From: an uncultured Duncaniella sp.
GTDB taxonomy: Bacteria; Bacteroidota; Bacteroidia; Bacteroidales; Muribaculaceae
Reading direction: 5' to 3'
Assembly: GCA_910578515.1 (NCBI GenBank)
Contig: CAJTQR010000002.1
Location: forward strand, 186,001 to 250,000
DNA length: 64,000 bases
The notes beneath the pieces are model-generated. The model was not told where the DNA came from. It did no database searches and was given only the letters and a program-made list of their open reading frames with translations. This document shows positions 36,537-45,265 of the stretch, in pieces (positions within the stretch are counted from its first letter, which is position 1; every line of letters starts with the position of its first letter). The translations under genes and the position numbers were made by a program.

Positions 36537-37742
36537 ATGTCAGAGACATTAGAAATCTCAGAAGTATACCGCGCAGCCCAGGTGCTCCGCGATGTGGCAC
36601 GCCACCCACGTCTGATTGGTGTGACCAAGATAAATCCGAACTCACAAGTGTATCTGAAGCCTGAAAATCTGCAACACACAGGTGCGTTTAAGCTTCGCGG
36701 CGCTTACTACAAAATATCTCAGCTCACTCCCGAGGAGAAGGAGCGAGGGGTGATAGCATGCTCGGCTGGTAACCATGCTCAGGGTGTGGCATTGGCTGCA
36801 ACACATAATGGCATCAAGTCGCTAATCTGTCTTCCCGCAGGTGCTCCGATATCAAAAATCGAGGCTACAAAACGTCTTGGTGCTGAGGTGTGTCTGGTGC
36901 CGGGAGTATATGACGATGCTTATCAGAAAGCAATTGAACTACAGAAAGAGCACAACTACACCTTCATTCATCCGTTTGATGACCTGAAAGTGATAGCCGG
37001 TCAGGGCACAATAGCATTGGAAATCCTTGAGGAGATGCCCGATGTGGAAGCAGTGATTGTGCCTATCGGTGGTGGCGGTCTGATTGCCGGAATTGCATTT
37101 ACATTGAAGCAACTGAAGCCCGATGTGAAGGTCTACGGTGTACAGGCTGAGGGCGCTCCGTCGATGTTCAAGTCGCTCAAGGAAGGTAAGCGTGAGCATC
37201 TCGACAAAGTTTCCACCATAGCCGACGGTATAGCCGTGAAGGAACCGGGAGTCAATACTTTCGACTTCTGCAGCAAATATGTGGACGAGATTGTAACTGT
37301 GAGCGAGGATGAGATTGCCGCTGCAATCCTTGCCCTCATTGAGCAGCAGAAACTCGTGGCTGAAGGTGCCGGTGCAGTATCGGTAGCTGCCGCAATGTTT
37401 GACAAGGTGCCTATCCAGGGTAAAAAGACAGTGTGTGTGGTGTCAGGAGGAAATATTGATGTGACCAGCCTCAATAGGGTAATTACCCGCGGACTGGTGA
37501 AGAGTGGTCGTAATTGTACGCTCATTCTTGACCTCAGCGACACTCCGGGACAACTCTCTGATGTGTGCGGAATACTCGGTCAGAACGGTGCCAATATTAT
37601 CTCGGTAACCCACGAGCGTAACTCCAATATCACCTCAATCAATGGTTGCTTGCTGCGCATTGAGATTGAAACACGCAACAATGAACACATAGCACAGGTG
37701 AAGAAGGCTCTATGTGATGCCGGACATCATGTGGTGGGGTGA
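36537..37742 (+). CDS. ilvA: Threonine ammonia-lyase with ACT-like C-terminus
   Basis: PLP enzyme that deaminates threonine to 2-oxobutanoate. Schiff-base Lys52 lies in HTGAFKLRGAYYK, and the phosphate-binding loop is PIGGGGLIAG. Residues 330-401 (NCTLILDLSDTPGQLSDVCGIL...) form an ACT-like regulatory domain, as in the short catabolic/biosynthetic forms of about 400 aa. Likely feeds isoleucine synthesis. Confidence 0.92.
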   Translation: MSETLEISEVYRAAQVLRDVARHPRLIGVTKINPNSQVYLKPENLQHTGAFKLRGAYYKISQLTPEEKERGVIACSAGNHAQGVALAATHNGIKSLICLPAGAPISKIEATKRLGAEVCLVPGVYDDAYQKAIELQKEHNYTFIHPFDDLKVIAGQGTIALEILEEMPDVEAVIVPIGGGGLIAGIAFTLKQLKPDVKVYGVQAEGAPSMFKSLKEGKREHLDKVSTIADGIAVKEPGVNTFDFCSKYVDEIVTVSEDEIAAAILALIEQQKLVAEGAGAVSVAAAMFDKVPIQGKKTVCVVSGGNIDVTSLNRVITRGLVKSGRNCTLILDLSDTPGQLSDVCGILGQNGANIISVTHERNSNITSINGCLLRIEIETRNNEHIAQVKKALCDAGHHVVG

Positions 37743-37778
37743 CTTAGTGATACCGAAATATCATAATTAATTTACAAT

Positions 37779-37785
37779 AGGAGGG
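37779..37785 (+). promoter_or_regulatory. Shine-Dalgarno sequence before a GTG start
   Basis: AGGAGGG, 3 nt before the GTG at 37789; an unusually strong site that decides the start. Confidence 0.55.
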
Positions 37786-37788
37786 CAA

Positions 37789-38301
37789 GTGAAGAGACTA
37801 CCTTATATAATAATGTTTGCAGTACTGCTTCTGGCAGGATGCAAGACAAACGAGAATAACTATCGTCAGGCTTACGAGGCGGCTGTGGCGCAACGCGGAG
37901 AGGAGAGTGGTGTCGATTCCACAATCTACGCAAAAATACGCAACAGCGCGCGTACCTCTGACCTTGTGGTTGGTACCGATTCCATGCCTATGCGGGCTGA
38001 ATATATCGGCTATACTGAGGATGGTGGTGCCTCACGTGAGACTGTGAAGAAGTATAATGTGGTGGTGGGACAGTTCAAGCAGTTGTTCAACGCCCGCCAG
38101 ATGCGTCAGCGGCTCATAGCCTCCGGCTACGACAGCGCCTTCATAGTTCACACCCGCGAACCGCTTTACTATGTGGTTACCGCCACTTGTTCCACTCCAG
38201 AGAAAGCTCTTGTTGCCTACCGTAAAGTAAAGGCTGATAAGGATTTGGTCCTTCGCTCTCCACTCCCGTTTATTCTGCGTCCGGCGCATTTCGGTCGTTG
38301 A
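37789..38301 (+). CDS. SPOR-domain lipoprotein
   Basis: 170-aa lipoprotein (signal ends LLLAGC, lipidated Cys18). Residues 88-160 are a SPOR domain (VVVGQFKQLFNARQMRQRLI... YYVVTATCSTPEKALVAYRKV), a peptidoglycan-binding fold that recognises denuded septal glycan. The role is probably in cell division or wall turnover. It starts with GTG, preceded by a strong ribosome-binding site. Confidence 0.88.
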   Translation: MKRLPYIIMFAVLLLAGCKTNENNYRQAYEAAVAQRGEESGVDSTIYAKIRNSARTSDLVVGTDSMPMRAEYIGYTEDGGASRETVKKYNVVVGQFKQLFNARQMRQRLIASGYDSAFIVHTREPLYYVVTATCSTPEKALVAYRKVKADKDLVLRSPLPFILRPAHFGR

Positions 38302-38337
38302 AATAATTATGAAGTTTTAACAAACACTCTCCAAGCA

Positions 38338-38369
38338 TTTGCTGAAATAGAGGAAAATCACTACCTTTG
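38338..38369 (+). promoter_or_regulatory. Consensus promoter of the rseC-rnfBC operon
   Basis: TTTG (38338-38341), 20-bp spacer, TACCTTTG (38362-38369), 14 bp before the rseC ATG. Confidence 0.78.
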
Positions 38370-38383
38370 TCCTCGCAATAGCC

Positions 38384-38806
38384 ATGAAGAAAGAATACGT
38401 AACCCACAGAGGTGTAATAGAACGTGTCGGAGTCAATACCTTAACCATTAAAACTAATGATGATTGTCGGTGTGACGGTTGCGCCATGACCGCATTATGC
38501 AACGGTAAGGAGACAAATTCGGAGGTCATCACAATTGATGTCCCCGAAACTTCACGTTTTGTTGTAGGGGAACGGGTGGAAATCACAGCCACTTCAAGCT
38601 CTACTCTTATAGCCACCTGGTGGGCGCTCATACTTCCCACATTGATATTTGCCGGCATCATTTTGTGGTGCCGTATCGGATTTCCGGAGTTAGGAGGATG
38701 GTCCATAGCTATAGGCTTCGTCGCCTTGGGACTATATGACCTGTTTCTCTATTTCCGGCGCCACAGTCTGTCGCAGAAGATAAGGTGGTCAGTAACTAAG
38801 ATTTAA
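38384..38806 (+). CDS. RseC/MucC-like protein (SoxR-reducing system)
   Basis: 140-aa inner-membrane protein. The N-terminus carries a cysteine cluster (CRCDGCAMTALC) of the iron-sulfur-binding RseC family; two transmembrane helices follow (WWALILPTLIFAGIILW, and the LGGWSIAIGFVALGLYDLFL region). In Bacteroidota the gene often leads the rnf operon and may help assemble or regulate it. First gene of the rnf unit here. Confidence 0.88.
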   Translation: MKKEYVTHRGVIERVGVNTLTIKTNDDCRCDGCAMTALCNGKETNSEVITIDVPETSRFVVGERVEITATSSSTLIATWWALILPTLIFAGIILWCRIGFPELGGWSIAIGFVALGLYDLFLYFRRHSLSQKIRWSVTKI

Positions 38807-38832
38807 TACTCTTAAAGAATAAATTTTTTACC

Positions 38833-39708
38833 ATGAGCATTATAGTAACATCAATCATTGTCCTCGGGGCAATCGGAATTTTGGGCGCGGCAGTGCTATA
38901 TATCGTCGCTCAGCGTTTCCATGTGCAGGAAGACCCTCGCATCGACCAGGTTGAGGCGCTCCTTCCGGGTGCCAACTGTGGCGGTTGCGGACGCAGCGGC
39001 TGCCGTGACTTTGCATGTGCATGTGTCAATGCCACTTCGCTTGACACCCTGTCATGTCCGGCTTCGGGAAGTGCGGTGATGAAGCAAATCGGCGAGATAG
39101 TCGGACTTACTGCCGCCGAGACAAAACCAAAAATCGCAGTATTGAAATGTAACGGCACTTGTGACCTCCGTCCGCAGGTGGCGCGCTACGAAGGTGCCCC
39201 GACATGTGCTGTTCTCGCCAGTCTTGGCGCCGGTCAGACCGGATGTCCCAATGGTTGCCTCGGTTGCGGCGACTGTGTGAGCGCTTGTCCTTACGATGCT
39301 ATCCACATGAATGACGCCACCGGTCTCCCCGAAGTGGATGAAGACAAATGTGTGGGATGCGGTGCATGTGTCAAGGCTTGTCCCCGTGCCATTATCGAGC
39401 TTCGCTTCAAAGGTCCGCGCGGCATGCGTGTATGGGTAGCTTGCTCCAACAAGGAGAAGGGCGCCATGGCTATGAAGGAATGTAAGGTGGCTTGTATCGG
39501 TTGTTCAAAGTGTGCCAAAGAGTGTACACATGATGCAATTACGATAGCCAACAATCTCTCATACATTGACTATGAGAAATGTAAGTTGTGCCGCAAATGT
39601 GTGGATGTATGTCCTACCCACGCTATCCACGCTGTGAATTTCCCTGTGAAGAAGCCACAGGCTGCACCCGCACAGCCCAAACCCCAACCAGAAGTTTCAC
39701 CCGCTTAA
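38833..39708 (+). CDS. rnfB: RnfB, iron-sulfur subunit of the Rnf complex
   Basis: 291-aa subunit: N-terminal TM anchor (SIIVLGAIGILGAAVLYIV), the CGGCGRSGCRDFACAC cluster motif, then four ferredoxin-like 4Fe-4S motifs (CLGCGDCVSACP, CVGCGACVKACP, CIGCSKCAKECT, CKLCRKCVDVCP). It accepts electrons from reduced ferredoxin and passes them towards RnfC for NAD reduction coupled to ion transport. The C-terminal tail is Pro/Ala-rich. Confidence 0.94.
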   Translation: MSIIVTSIIVLGAIGILGAAVLYIVAQRFHVQEDPRIDQVEALLPGANCGGCGRSGCRDFACACVNATSLDTLSCPASGSAVMKQIGEIVGLTAAETKPKIAVLKCNGTCDLRPQVARYEGAPTCAVLASLGAGQTGCPNGCLGCGDCVSACPYDAIHMNDATGLPEVDEDKCVGCGACVKACPRAIIELRFKGPRGMRVWVACSNKEKGAMAMKECKVACIGCSKCAKECTHDAITIANNLSYIDYEKCKLCRKCVDVCPTHAIHAVNFPVKKPQAAPAQPKPQPEVSPA

Positions 39709-39721
39709 CCGACCTGTCAAT

Positions 39722-41059
39722 ATGAAACTACATACTTTCAAAATCGGCGGTATCCATCCCGCTGAAAACAAGATAGCTGCCGGACAGCCTATCGTCAATA
39801 TGCCTCTCCCTGCCGAGGTGGTTCTCCCCGTGGCGCAGCATATCGGAGCTCCTGCCAAACCGATTGTCAACAAGGGTGACAAGGTGAAACGTGGTGACTG
39901 TGTGGCTGAAGCGGGAGGTTTTGTATCAGCTCCGGTACATACCCCCATCTCTGGTACAGTAGTGAAAATAGATGTCTGCCGCAATCCTCAGGGACTCCCC
40001 GTGCAGGCAATATATATCAAGAGCGATGAGGCTGAGCGTGAGGCCGACCGTGAGGCTCGTGAAAATGCAAAGCCAGTGCGTGGCGAGTCGGAACTCGCGG
40101 CTCTGGATGGCAAAGCGATTATCGACATTATCAAGAATGCCGGCATCGTAGGTCTCGGAGGTGCCACCTTCCCCGCTCATGTGAAGCTATCGCCTCCTCC
40201 CGGTTCAAAGGCTGAAGTGGTCATCATCAATGCTGCCGAGTGTGAACCATGTCTGTCATGTGATGATATGCTCATGCGTGAGCAACCACGCGAGATTGTC
40301 AAGGGCGTGGAACTCCTTATGCGGGCTGCCGGTGTGAACCGTGGTGTGATAGCCATCGAGAACAACAAGCCTGAGGCTATTCAAGCCATGACCGACGCGG
40401 CTGCCTCTGTGCCCGGCATTGAGGTGATGCCGATGCAAGTGAAATACCCGCAGGGTGGTGAGAAGCAGCTCATTGAGGCTGTAATCGGCAAAGAGGTGCC
40501 TTCGGGTGCTCTCCCTATTGCCACCGGCGCTATAGTACAGAATGTTGCCACAGCTTATGCCGTTTACCGTGCGGTGGTATTTGGTGAACCGTTGATGGAA
40601 CGAGTTCTGACCCTCCATGACGGTCACACAGGCAAGAATCTTCGTGTGCCCCTCGGCACTATTCTCGCCACACTCGTTGAAAATGACGATTACGAAAAGA
40701 TTATCCTTGGAGGTCCGATGATGGGACGTACAGCTTCCACTCTCCAGACCCCTATGGTAAAGGGTAACTCTGGTATACTGCTTGACAAGCGCTATGCGCA
40801 CCGTCGCGAGCCGGAGCCATGTATCCGTTGCGGATTCTGCGTGAATGCCTGCCCGATGGGTCTTGAACCATTCCTTCTAAGCACTCTTTCGCGTCTGAAA
40901 GATTGGGATGAGGCTGAAGCTCAGAAAATCGCCAACTGTATAGAATGTGGCTCATGTAGCTACGCTTGCCCGGCATCACGTCCGATTGTTGACTATATAC
41001 GTCTTGGCAAGTCGACAGTGATGGGTATCATGCGTGCGCGTGCTGCTGCTAACAAGTAG
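39722..41059 (+). CDS. rnfC: RnfC, NADH/ferredoxin-side subunit of the Rnf complex
   Basis: 445-aa subunit: NAD/FMN-binding region with GLGGATFPAHVK near residue 142, soluble ligand-binding beta-grasp fold, and two 4Fe-4S motifs near the C-terminus (CIRCGFCVNACP, CIECGSCSYACP). Size and motifs are normal. The genes that usually follow, rnfD, rnfG, rnfE and rnfA, are not present; a terminator and then an aminotransferase gene come next. Confidence 0.93.
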   Translation: MKLHTFKIGGIHPAENKIAAGQPIVNMPLPAEVVLPVAQHIGAPAKPIVNKGDKVKRGDCVAEAGGFVSAPVHTPISGTVVKIDVCRNPQGLPVQAIYIKSDEAEREADREARENAKPVRGESELAALDGKAIIDIIKNAGIVGLGGATFPAHVKLSPPPGSKAEVVIINAAECEPCLSCDDMLMREQPREIVKGVELLMRAAGVNRGVIAIENNKPEAIQAMTDAAASVPGIEVMPMQVKYPQGGEKQLIEAVIGKEVPSGALPIATGAIVQNVATAYAVYRAVVFGEPLMERVLTLHDGHTGKNLRVPLGTILATLVENDDYEKIILGGPMMGRTASTLQTPMVKGNSGILLDKRYAHRREPEPCIRCGFCVNACPMGLEPFLLSTLSRLKDWDEAEAQKIANCIECGSCSYACPASRPIVDYIRLGKSTVMGIMRARAAANK

Positions 41060-41110
41060 AATGTTATCCGAAAATCACTGATAAGGATTTAATCAGGATA
41101 TTGAATAATC

Positions 41111-41152
41111 ATAGCGTCCCTTGGAACAAAAGTTTCATGGGACGCTATTTTT
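41111..41152 (+). terminator. Terminator after rnfC
   Basis: 10-bp stem ATAGCGTCCC (41111-41120) / GGGACGCTAT (41139-41148) followed by TTTTT. Ends the rseC-rnfB-rnfC transcript. Confidence 0.82.
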
Positions 41153-41200
41153 GCGCCCTGGGAAGCGGTTTTTTAATGACTTCTCAGAACTGGGAGCTAT

Positions 41201-41266
41201 CGTCTTTTCAAAAAAAGAATGATGCCGCAGTGCCTACAATCTCATCTTTTTCAAAAAAGAATGATG
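41201..41266. repeat. Two imperfect 24-bp repeats with internal dyad symmetry
   Basis: Copies at 41201-41224 and 41243-41266, both reading close to TCTTTTTCAAAAAAGAATGATG. Each contains TCTTTT...AAAAGA symmetry. They sit between the rnfC terminator and the aminotransferase promoter. Function unknown; may be operator sites or a remnant. Confidence 0.5.
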
Positions 41267-41283
41267 ATGAATAGGAATTTAGG

Positions 41284-41315
41284 GTTGAAAAATAATATAA
41301 AAGTTTGTAACTTTG
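41284..41315 (+). promoter_or_regulatory. Promoter of the aminotransferase gene
   Basis: GTTG (41284-41287), 20-bp spacer, TAACTTTG (41308-41315). Leader about 110 nt contains a GCCGCA/TGCGGC hairpin. Confidence 0.65.
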
Positions 41316-41428
41316 CGGATGTTATATAATGCTGTCATGCCGCAATTTAAATGTATGTATCAATGCGGCGTTGAGGTAAAATGTAAACAGTAGTAAAAAA
41401 GAGATACTTAATTTAAATTTAGGGATTT

Positions 41429-42628
41429 ATGATTACCCATATTTCAGAAAGAGTCCAGGCTTTGGCGCCGTCAGCCACATTGGCGATGTCTCAGAAGAGC
41501 AATGAGCTTAAGGCTCAGGGTGTAGATGTGATAAACCTTTCGGTAGGAGAGCCTGATTTCGAGACTCCTGCCCACATCAAGGATGCCGCCAAGCGTGCCA
41601 TCGACGAGAATTTCACATTTTATACACCGGTGGCCGGCTATATGTCACTCCGTAAGGCTGTGTCTGAAAAGCTTCTCAAGGAGAATGGCGTCAGCTATGC
41701 CCCTGAACAGATTGTGGTGTCAAATGGAGCCAAGCAGGCACTTTGCAATGTGATTCTCGCCACTATCAATCCGGGTGATGAAGTAATCATCCCTATGCCG
41801 GCATGGGTAAGCTACGTGGAGATGGTGAAGCTTGCAGGCGGTAAAACTGTCGAGATTCTTGCTGATATCCAGCAGGATTTCAAGATTACCCCCGAACAGC
41901 TTGAGGCAGCTATTACTCCTGCCACACGAATGATTCTCATCTGTTCTCCCTCCAACCCGACCGGTAGCATCTACAGCCGCGAGGAACTCGAGGGGCTTGT
42001 GAAGGTTCTCGCCAAGTATCCCGACATCATGGTTCTTGCCGATGAAATTTATGAGCACATCAACTTCACCGGCTCATTTACCTCTATGGCTTCATTCCCC
42101 GAGATAGCTGACCGTACCATAATCATCAACGGTGTGTCAAAGGCTTATGCTATGACAGGCTGGCGTATCGGTTACTGTGCAGCACCACAGTGGCTTGCGA
42201 AGGCTGTGACCAAGCTCCAGGGTCAGTATACTTCCAATGCATCATCTATAGCTCAGAAAGCAGCCGAAGCAGCATATACCGGCTCGCAGGACTGCATCGC
42301 CGAGATGAACAAGGCGTTTGAACGTCGCCGTGACCTCGTGGTGAAGCTCGCAAGTGAAATCCCCGGTCTCAAGGTCAATCGTCCGCAGGGCGCATTCTAT
42401 CTTTTCCCCGAAGTGAGTGCATATCTTGGCAAGACCACTCCTGACGGAAAGAAGATTGCTACTTCCGGTGACCTTGCCATGTATCTGCTTGAAGCAGGAC
42501 ATGTGGCTACAGTAGATGGTGGCGCCTTCGGTATGGAAGGATATATCCGTCTTAGCTACGCTACATCTGATGACAATCTCCGCGAAGCTCTCCGCCGCAT
42601 CCGCGAGGCTCTCTTGAATTTGAAATAG
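41429..42628 (+). CDS. Aspartate aminotransferase-like PLP enzyme
   Basis: 399-aa class I aminotransferase. Schiff-base Lys238 is in NGVSKAYAMTGWRIGY; SVGEPDFETP, PSNPTG and FYTPVAGYMSLR are family hallmarks. Likely transfers amino groups between aspartate (or an aromatic/prephenate-type substrate) and 2-oxoglutarate; exact specificity is not readable from these motifs. Confidence 0.88.
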   Translation: MITHISERVQALAPSATLAMSQKSNELKAQGVDVINLSVGEPDFETPAHIKDAAKRAIDENFTFYTPVAGYMSLRKAVSEKLLKENGVSYAPEQIVVSNGAKQALCNVILATINPGDEVIIPMPAWVSYVEMVKLAGGKTVEILADIQQDFKITPEQLEAAITPATRMILICSPSNPTGSIYSREELEGLVKVLAKYPDIMVLADEIYEHINFTGSFTSMASFPEIADRTIIINGVSKAYAMTGWRIGYCAAPQWLAKAVTKLQGQYTSNASSIAQKAAEAAYTGSQDCIAEMNKAFERRRDLVVKLASEIPGLKVNRPQGAFYLFPEVSAYLGKTTPDGKKIATSGDLAMYLLEAGHVATVDGGAFGMEGYIRLSYATSDDNLREALRRIREALLNLK

Positions 42629-42694
42629 TGCTGACAGGCAGTTCCGTCAAGAGGAATTGCTTTCAGTCTCCATAACTAAACTCTAAAATATCCG

Positions 42695-43987
42695 ATGGAT
42701 TTTATTGAAGAATTGACCTGGCGCGGCATGATTCACCAGATGATGCCGGGCACAGACGAACAACTGAAAAAGGAAATGACTACGGCGTATCTCGGCATTG
42801 ACCCGACCGCTGATTCTCTTCATATCGGTCACCTCGTGGGGGTGATGATGCTCAAACATTTCCAGCGAGCCGGTCACAAGCCCATTGCGCTTGTAGGCGG
42901 TGCTACAGGTATGATTGGTGACCCCTCCATGAAAAGTCAGGAGCGCAAGCTTCTAGATGAGGAAACCCTGCGTCACAATCAGGAAGCCATCAAGGCGCAG
43001 CTCGCTAAGTTCCTTGACTTTGACTCAGATGCTCCCAACGCGGCTGAGATGGTCAACAACTACGACTGGATGAAGAATTTCTCATTTCTCGATTTCATCC
43101 GTGACGTAGGTAAGCACATTACCGTTAACTATATGATGGCTAAGGACTCAGTGAAGAAGCGTCTTAGCGGCGAGTCACAGCAGGGAATGTCGTTCACCGA
43201 ATTTTCTTATCAGCTCTGCCAGGGCTACGATTTCCTCCATCTTTACAAGGAGAAGGGATGTCGTCTGCAGCTTGGCGGTTCTGACCAGTGGGGCAACATT
43301 ACCACAGGCACCGAGCTTATCCGTCGCACAGCAGGTGGTGAGGCTTATGCACTGACATGTCCGCTGATTACCAAGGCTGACGGTGGTAAGTTTGGCAAGA
43401 CTGAGAGTGGTAACGTATGGCTCGATGCCCGTTACACCTCCCCTTACAAGTTCTATCAATTCTGGCTTAATGTCTCCGACGCTGATGCCGAGAAATATAT
43501 CAAAATCTTCACAGAACTTACCCGTGAGGAGGTAGCCGCGCTCGTTGAGGAGCAGGCTAAGGACCCCGGTCTCCGTCCCTTGCAGAAGCGTCTCGCCAAG
43601 GAAATCACCACTATGGTCCACTCAGCTGAGGACTATGAGATGGCTGTAGAGGCATCTCAGATACTTTTCAGCAACAAGGCCGGTGAGACTCTCCGTAAGA
43701 TTGACGAGCAGACACTCCTTGCCGTGATGGAAGGTGTACCCCAGTTCGAGGTACCCCGTGCAGCCATCGAGGAGGGCACCAAGCTCGCCGACCTGCTTAC
43801 CGAGGTTGCTCCTGTCTTCCCCTCCAAGGGTGAGATGCGCAAGATGGTACAGGGTGGCGGTGTGTCTGTCAACAAGGAAAAAATCGCCGACCCCTATGCT
43901 CCTGCCACTGCCGATATGCTGCTCAACGACAAGTATATCCTTGTGCAGAAAGGCAAAAAGAACTATTTCTTGCTGAAAGTTGTGTAA
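42695..43987 (+). CDS. tyrS: Tyrosyl-tRNA synthetase
   Basis: 430-aa class I synthetase. HIGH at residues 43-46, the KMSKS-equivalent KFGKT near residue 233, and a C-terminal S4 RNA-binding domain ([17 protein letters not shown]). Length and order are standard for bacterial TyrS. Confidence 0.96.
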   Translation: MDFIEELTWRGMIHQMMPGTDEQLKKEMTTAYLGIDPTADSLHIGHLVGVMMLKHFQRAGHKPIALVGGATGMIGDPSMKSQERKLLDEETLRHNQEAIKAQLAKFLDFDSDAPNAAEMVNNYDWMKNFSFLDFIRDVGKHITVNYMMAKDSVKKRLSGESQQGMSFTEFSYQLCQGYDFLHLYKEKGCRLQLGGSDQWGNITTGTELIRRTAGGEAYALTCPLITKADGGKFGKTESGNVWLDARYTSPYKFYQFWLNVSDADAEKYIKIFTELTREEVAALVEEQAKDPGLRPLQKRLAKEITTMVHSAEDYEMAVEASQILFSNKAGETLRKIDEQTLLAVMEGVPQFEVPRAAIEEGTKLADLLTEVAPVFPSKGEMRKMVQGGGVSVNKEKIADPYAPATADMLLNDKYILVQKGKKNYFLLKVV

Positions 43988-44039
43988 ATCACGCTTGTAA
44001 ATAGATAGGTCCTGCACCTGTCATCCGAGCTTTTATCAT

Positions 44040-44067
44040 AATCCATCCCATACAGTCGGGGTGGATT
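44040..44067 (+). terminator. Terminator-like hairpin after tyrS
   Basis: 10-bp stem AATCCATCCC / GGGGTGGATT with one G-T pair; T-run is poor. Confidence 0.5.
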
Positions 44068-44112
44068 ATGTGTTTAAAGATTATTGCTTTTCCACCTAAT
44101 GACCATGAAAAT

Positions 44113-44274
44113 ATGAAACTAAAGATAATTCTCACCGTGATGATGTGTGCTATATCCTTATTTGGAAGAGCACTTGACCATAAAGGAATCGTTCTGGATA
44201 AGGTGGATTTCGGCGGTTATAGACCATCATATCTATTTATGGAAGAATCCCCTTTGACCAAGCATCCAAAATAG
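44113..44274 (+). CDS. Small secreted ORF, 53 aa
   Basis: Reads MKLKIILTVMMCAISLFGRA, a plausible signal peptide, then about 33 polar residues with no recognised domain. It lies between the tyrS hairpin and the porT region, with no clear promoter. It could be a real small exported protein or the remnant of a larger gene. The surrounding 43988-44417 stretch holds nothing else I can identify. Confidence 0.3.
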   Translation: MKLKIILTVMMCAISLFGRALDHKGIVLDKVDFGGYRPSYLFMEESPLTKHPK

Positions 44275-44420
44275 AATCGTAACGACCTGCCGACCCCTTT
44301 CTCCTTATCTGCCACGAGGCATTATCAACAGAGGGTAATATCCGATATGGAGAATGCAATATTTTGATTGATATTTCCGTTATTTAGGAGAGTCGTGCAA
44401 ATGTACGGGTCGGCAAGTTG

Positions 44421-45260
44421 ATGAAGGGTCAAAGCGAGATATACATACCTGAAGAAGAACGATTTCAGACTAAGAGGGTTGCTGTCAGGCAATTTCACTC
44501 CAAGAGGATAAATGGAGGGCAGTTTGACGCCAAAGGGTGTACTCTTAGGCGGTGGATTGCTGTGGTTGTGACTTTGCTGGTAGGATTTGCTTCGGTTGTC
44601 AATGCGCAGTATCTCAACGATAAGCTCATGAACAAGCCCTACGCTGATTTGCGCCGTTGGCACCTCGGTTTCTCGGTGGGTGTGCATACTCAGGATATAT
44701 CATTTACGCACAATGGTTTTGTGACCGCACAGGGCGAGCAATGGTTCATGGAACAGCCCTCCTTCTCTCCCGGCTTTTGTGTGAATGGGTTGGTGGATTA
44801 TAGACTCAGCTCTCTGTTTAACCTGCGTTTAACCCCGGGAATGTACTTTGGAAACCGGGATGTGACCATGCGTGAGTATGAAAGCGGTGCCACTCTGAGT
44901 CAGAATATCAAATCGGCATACGTAGTGCTCCCGTTCGACCTGAAATTTTCCGGTCTGCGCTATCGGAATTCGCGTCCCTACATAACAGGAGGCGTAATGC
45001 CTACCTTCTGTGTGTCGCGTCAGCGCAACGACTATTTACGCATGAATGTGGCAGACTTTTATCTTACCTGTGGCTTCGGCTGCGACTTCTATCTACCATA
45101 TTTCAAACTGAATCCGGAGTTGAAATTCTGCTTTGGGCTTACTGATATGATTGACCATGACCGCCCCGATTTAGTTGATGACCCGGAGAAGTTTAAAATT
45201 ACCCAATCGCTCAAAAAAGCGGTGTCGCGCATGGTGGTGCTTACATTTTATTTTGAATAG
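44421..45260 (+). CDS. porT: PorT family T9SS outer-membrane protein
   Basis: About 280-aa outer-membrane beta-barrel protein of the PorT family, needed for type IX secretion. Regions WHLGFSVGVHTQDISFTHNG, LPFDLKFSGLRYRNSRPYITGG and PYFKLNPELKFCFGLTD match PorT strand patterns. The signal peptide (RRWIAVVVTLLVGFASVVNAQ) begins only at residue 43; before it lies a charged stretch of three 10-residue repeats (RFQTKR, QFHSKR, QFDAKG). Either this extension is translated or the true start is a non-ATG codon nearer the signal peptide. Directly upstream of porP. Confidence 0.85.
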   Translation: MKGQSEIYIPEEERFQTKRVAVRQFHSKRINGGQFDAKGCTLRRWIAVVVTLLVGFASVVNAQYLNDKLMNKPYADLRRWHLGFSVGVHTQDISFTHNGFVTAQGEQWFMEQPSFSPGFCVNGLVDYRLSSLFNLRLTPGMYFGNRDVTMREYESGATLSQNIKSAYVVLPFDLKFSGLRYRNSRPYITGGVMPTFCVSRQRNDYLRMNVADFYLTCGFGCDFYLPYFKLNPELKFCFGLTDMIDHDRPDLVDDPEKFKITQSLKKAVSRMVVLTFYFE

Positions 45261-45265
45261 TGGGT

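Noticed and set aside
44325..44687. 120-aa minus-strand ORF with repeated GVKLP near porT, preceded by a TACATTTG box
   Set aside because: The repeat is the reverse of the 30-bp units before the PorT signal peptide, and the rest is antisense to porT.
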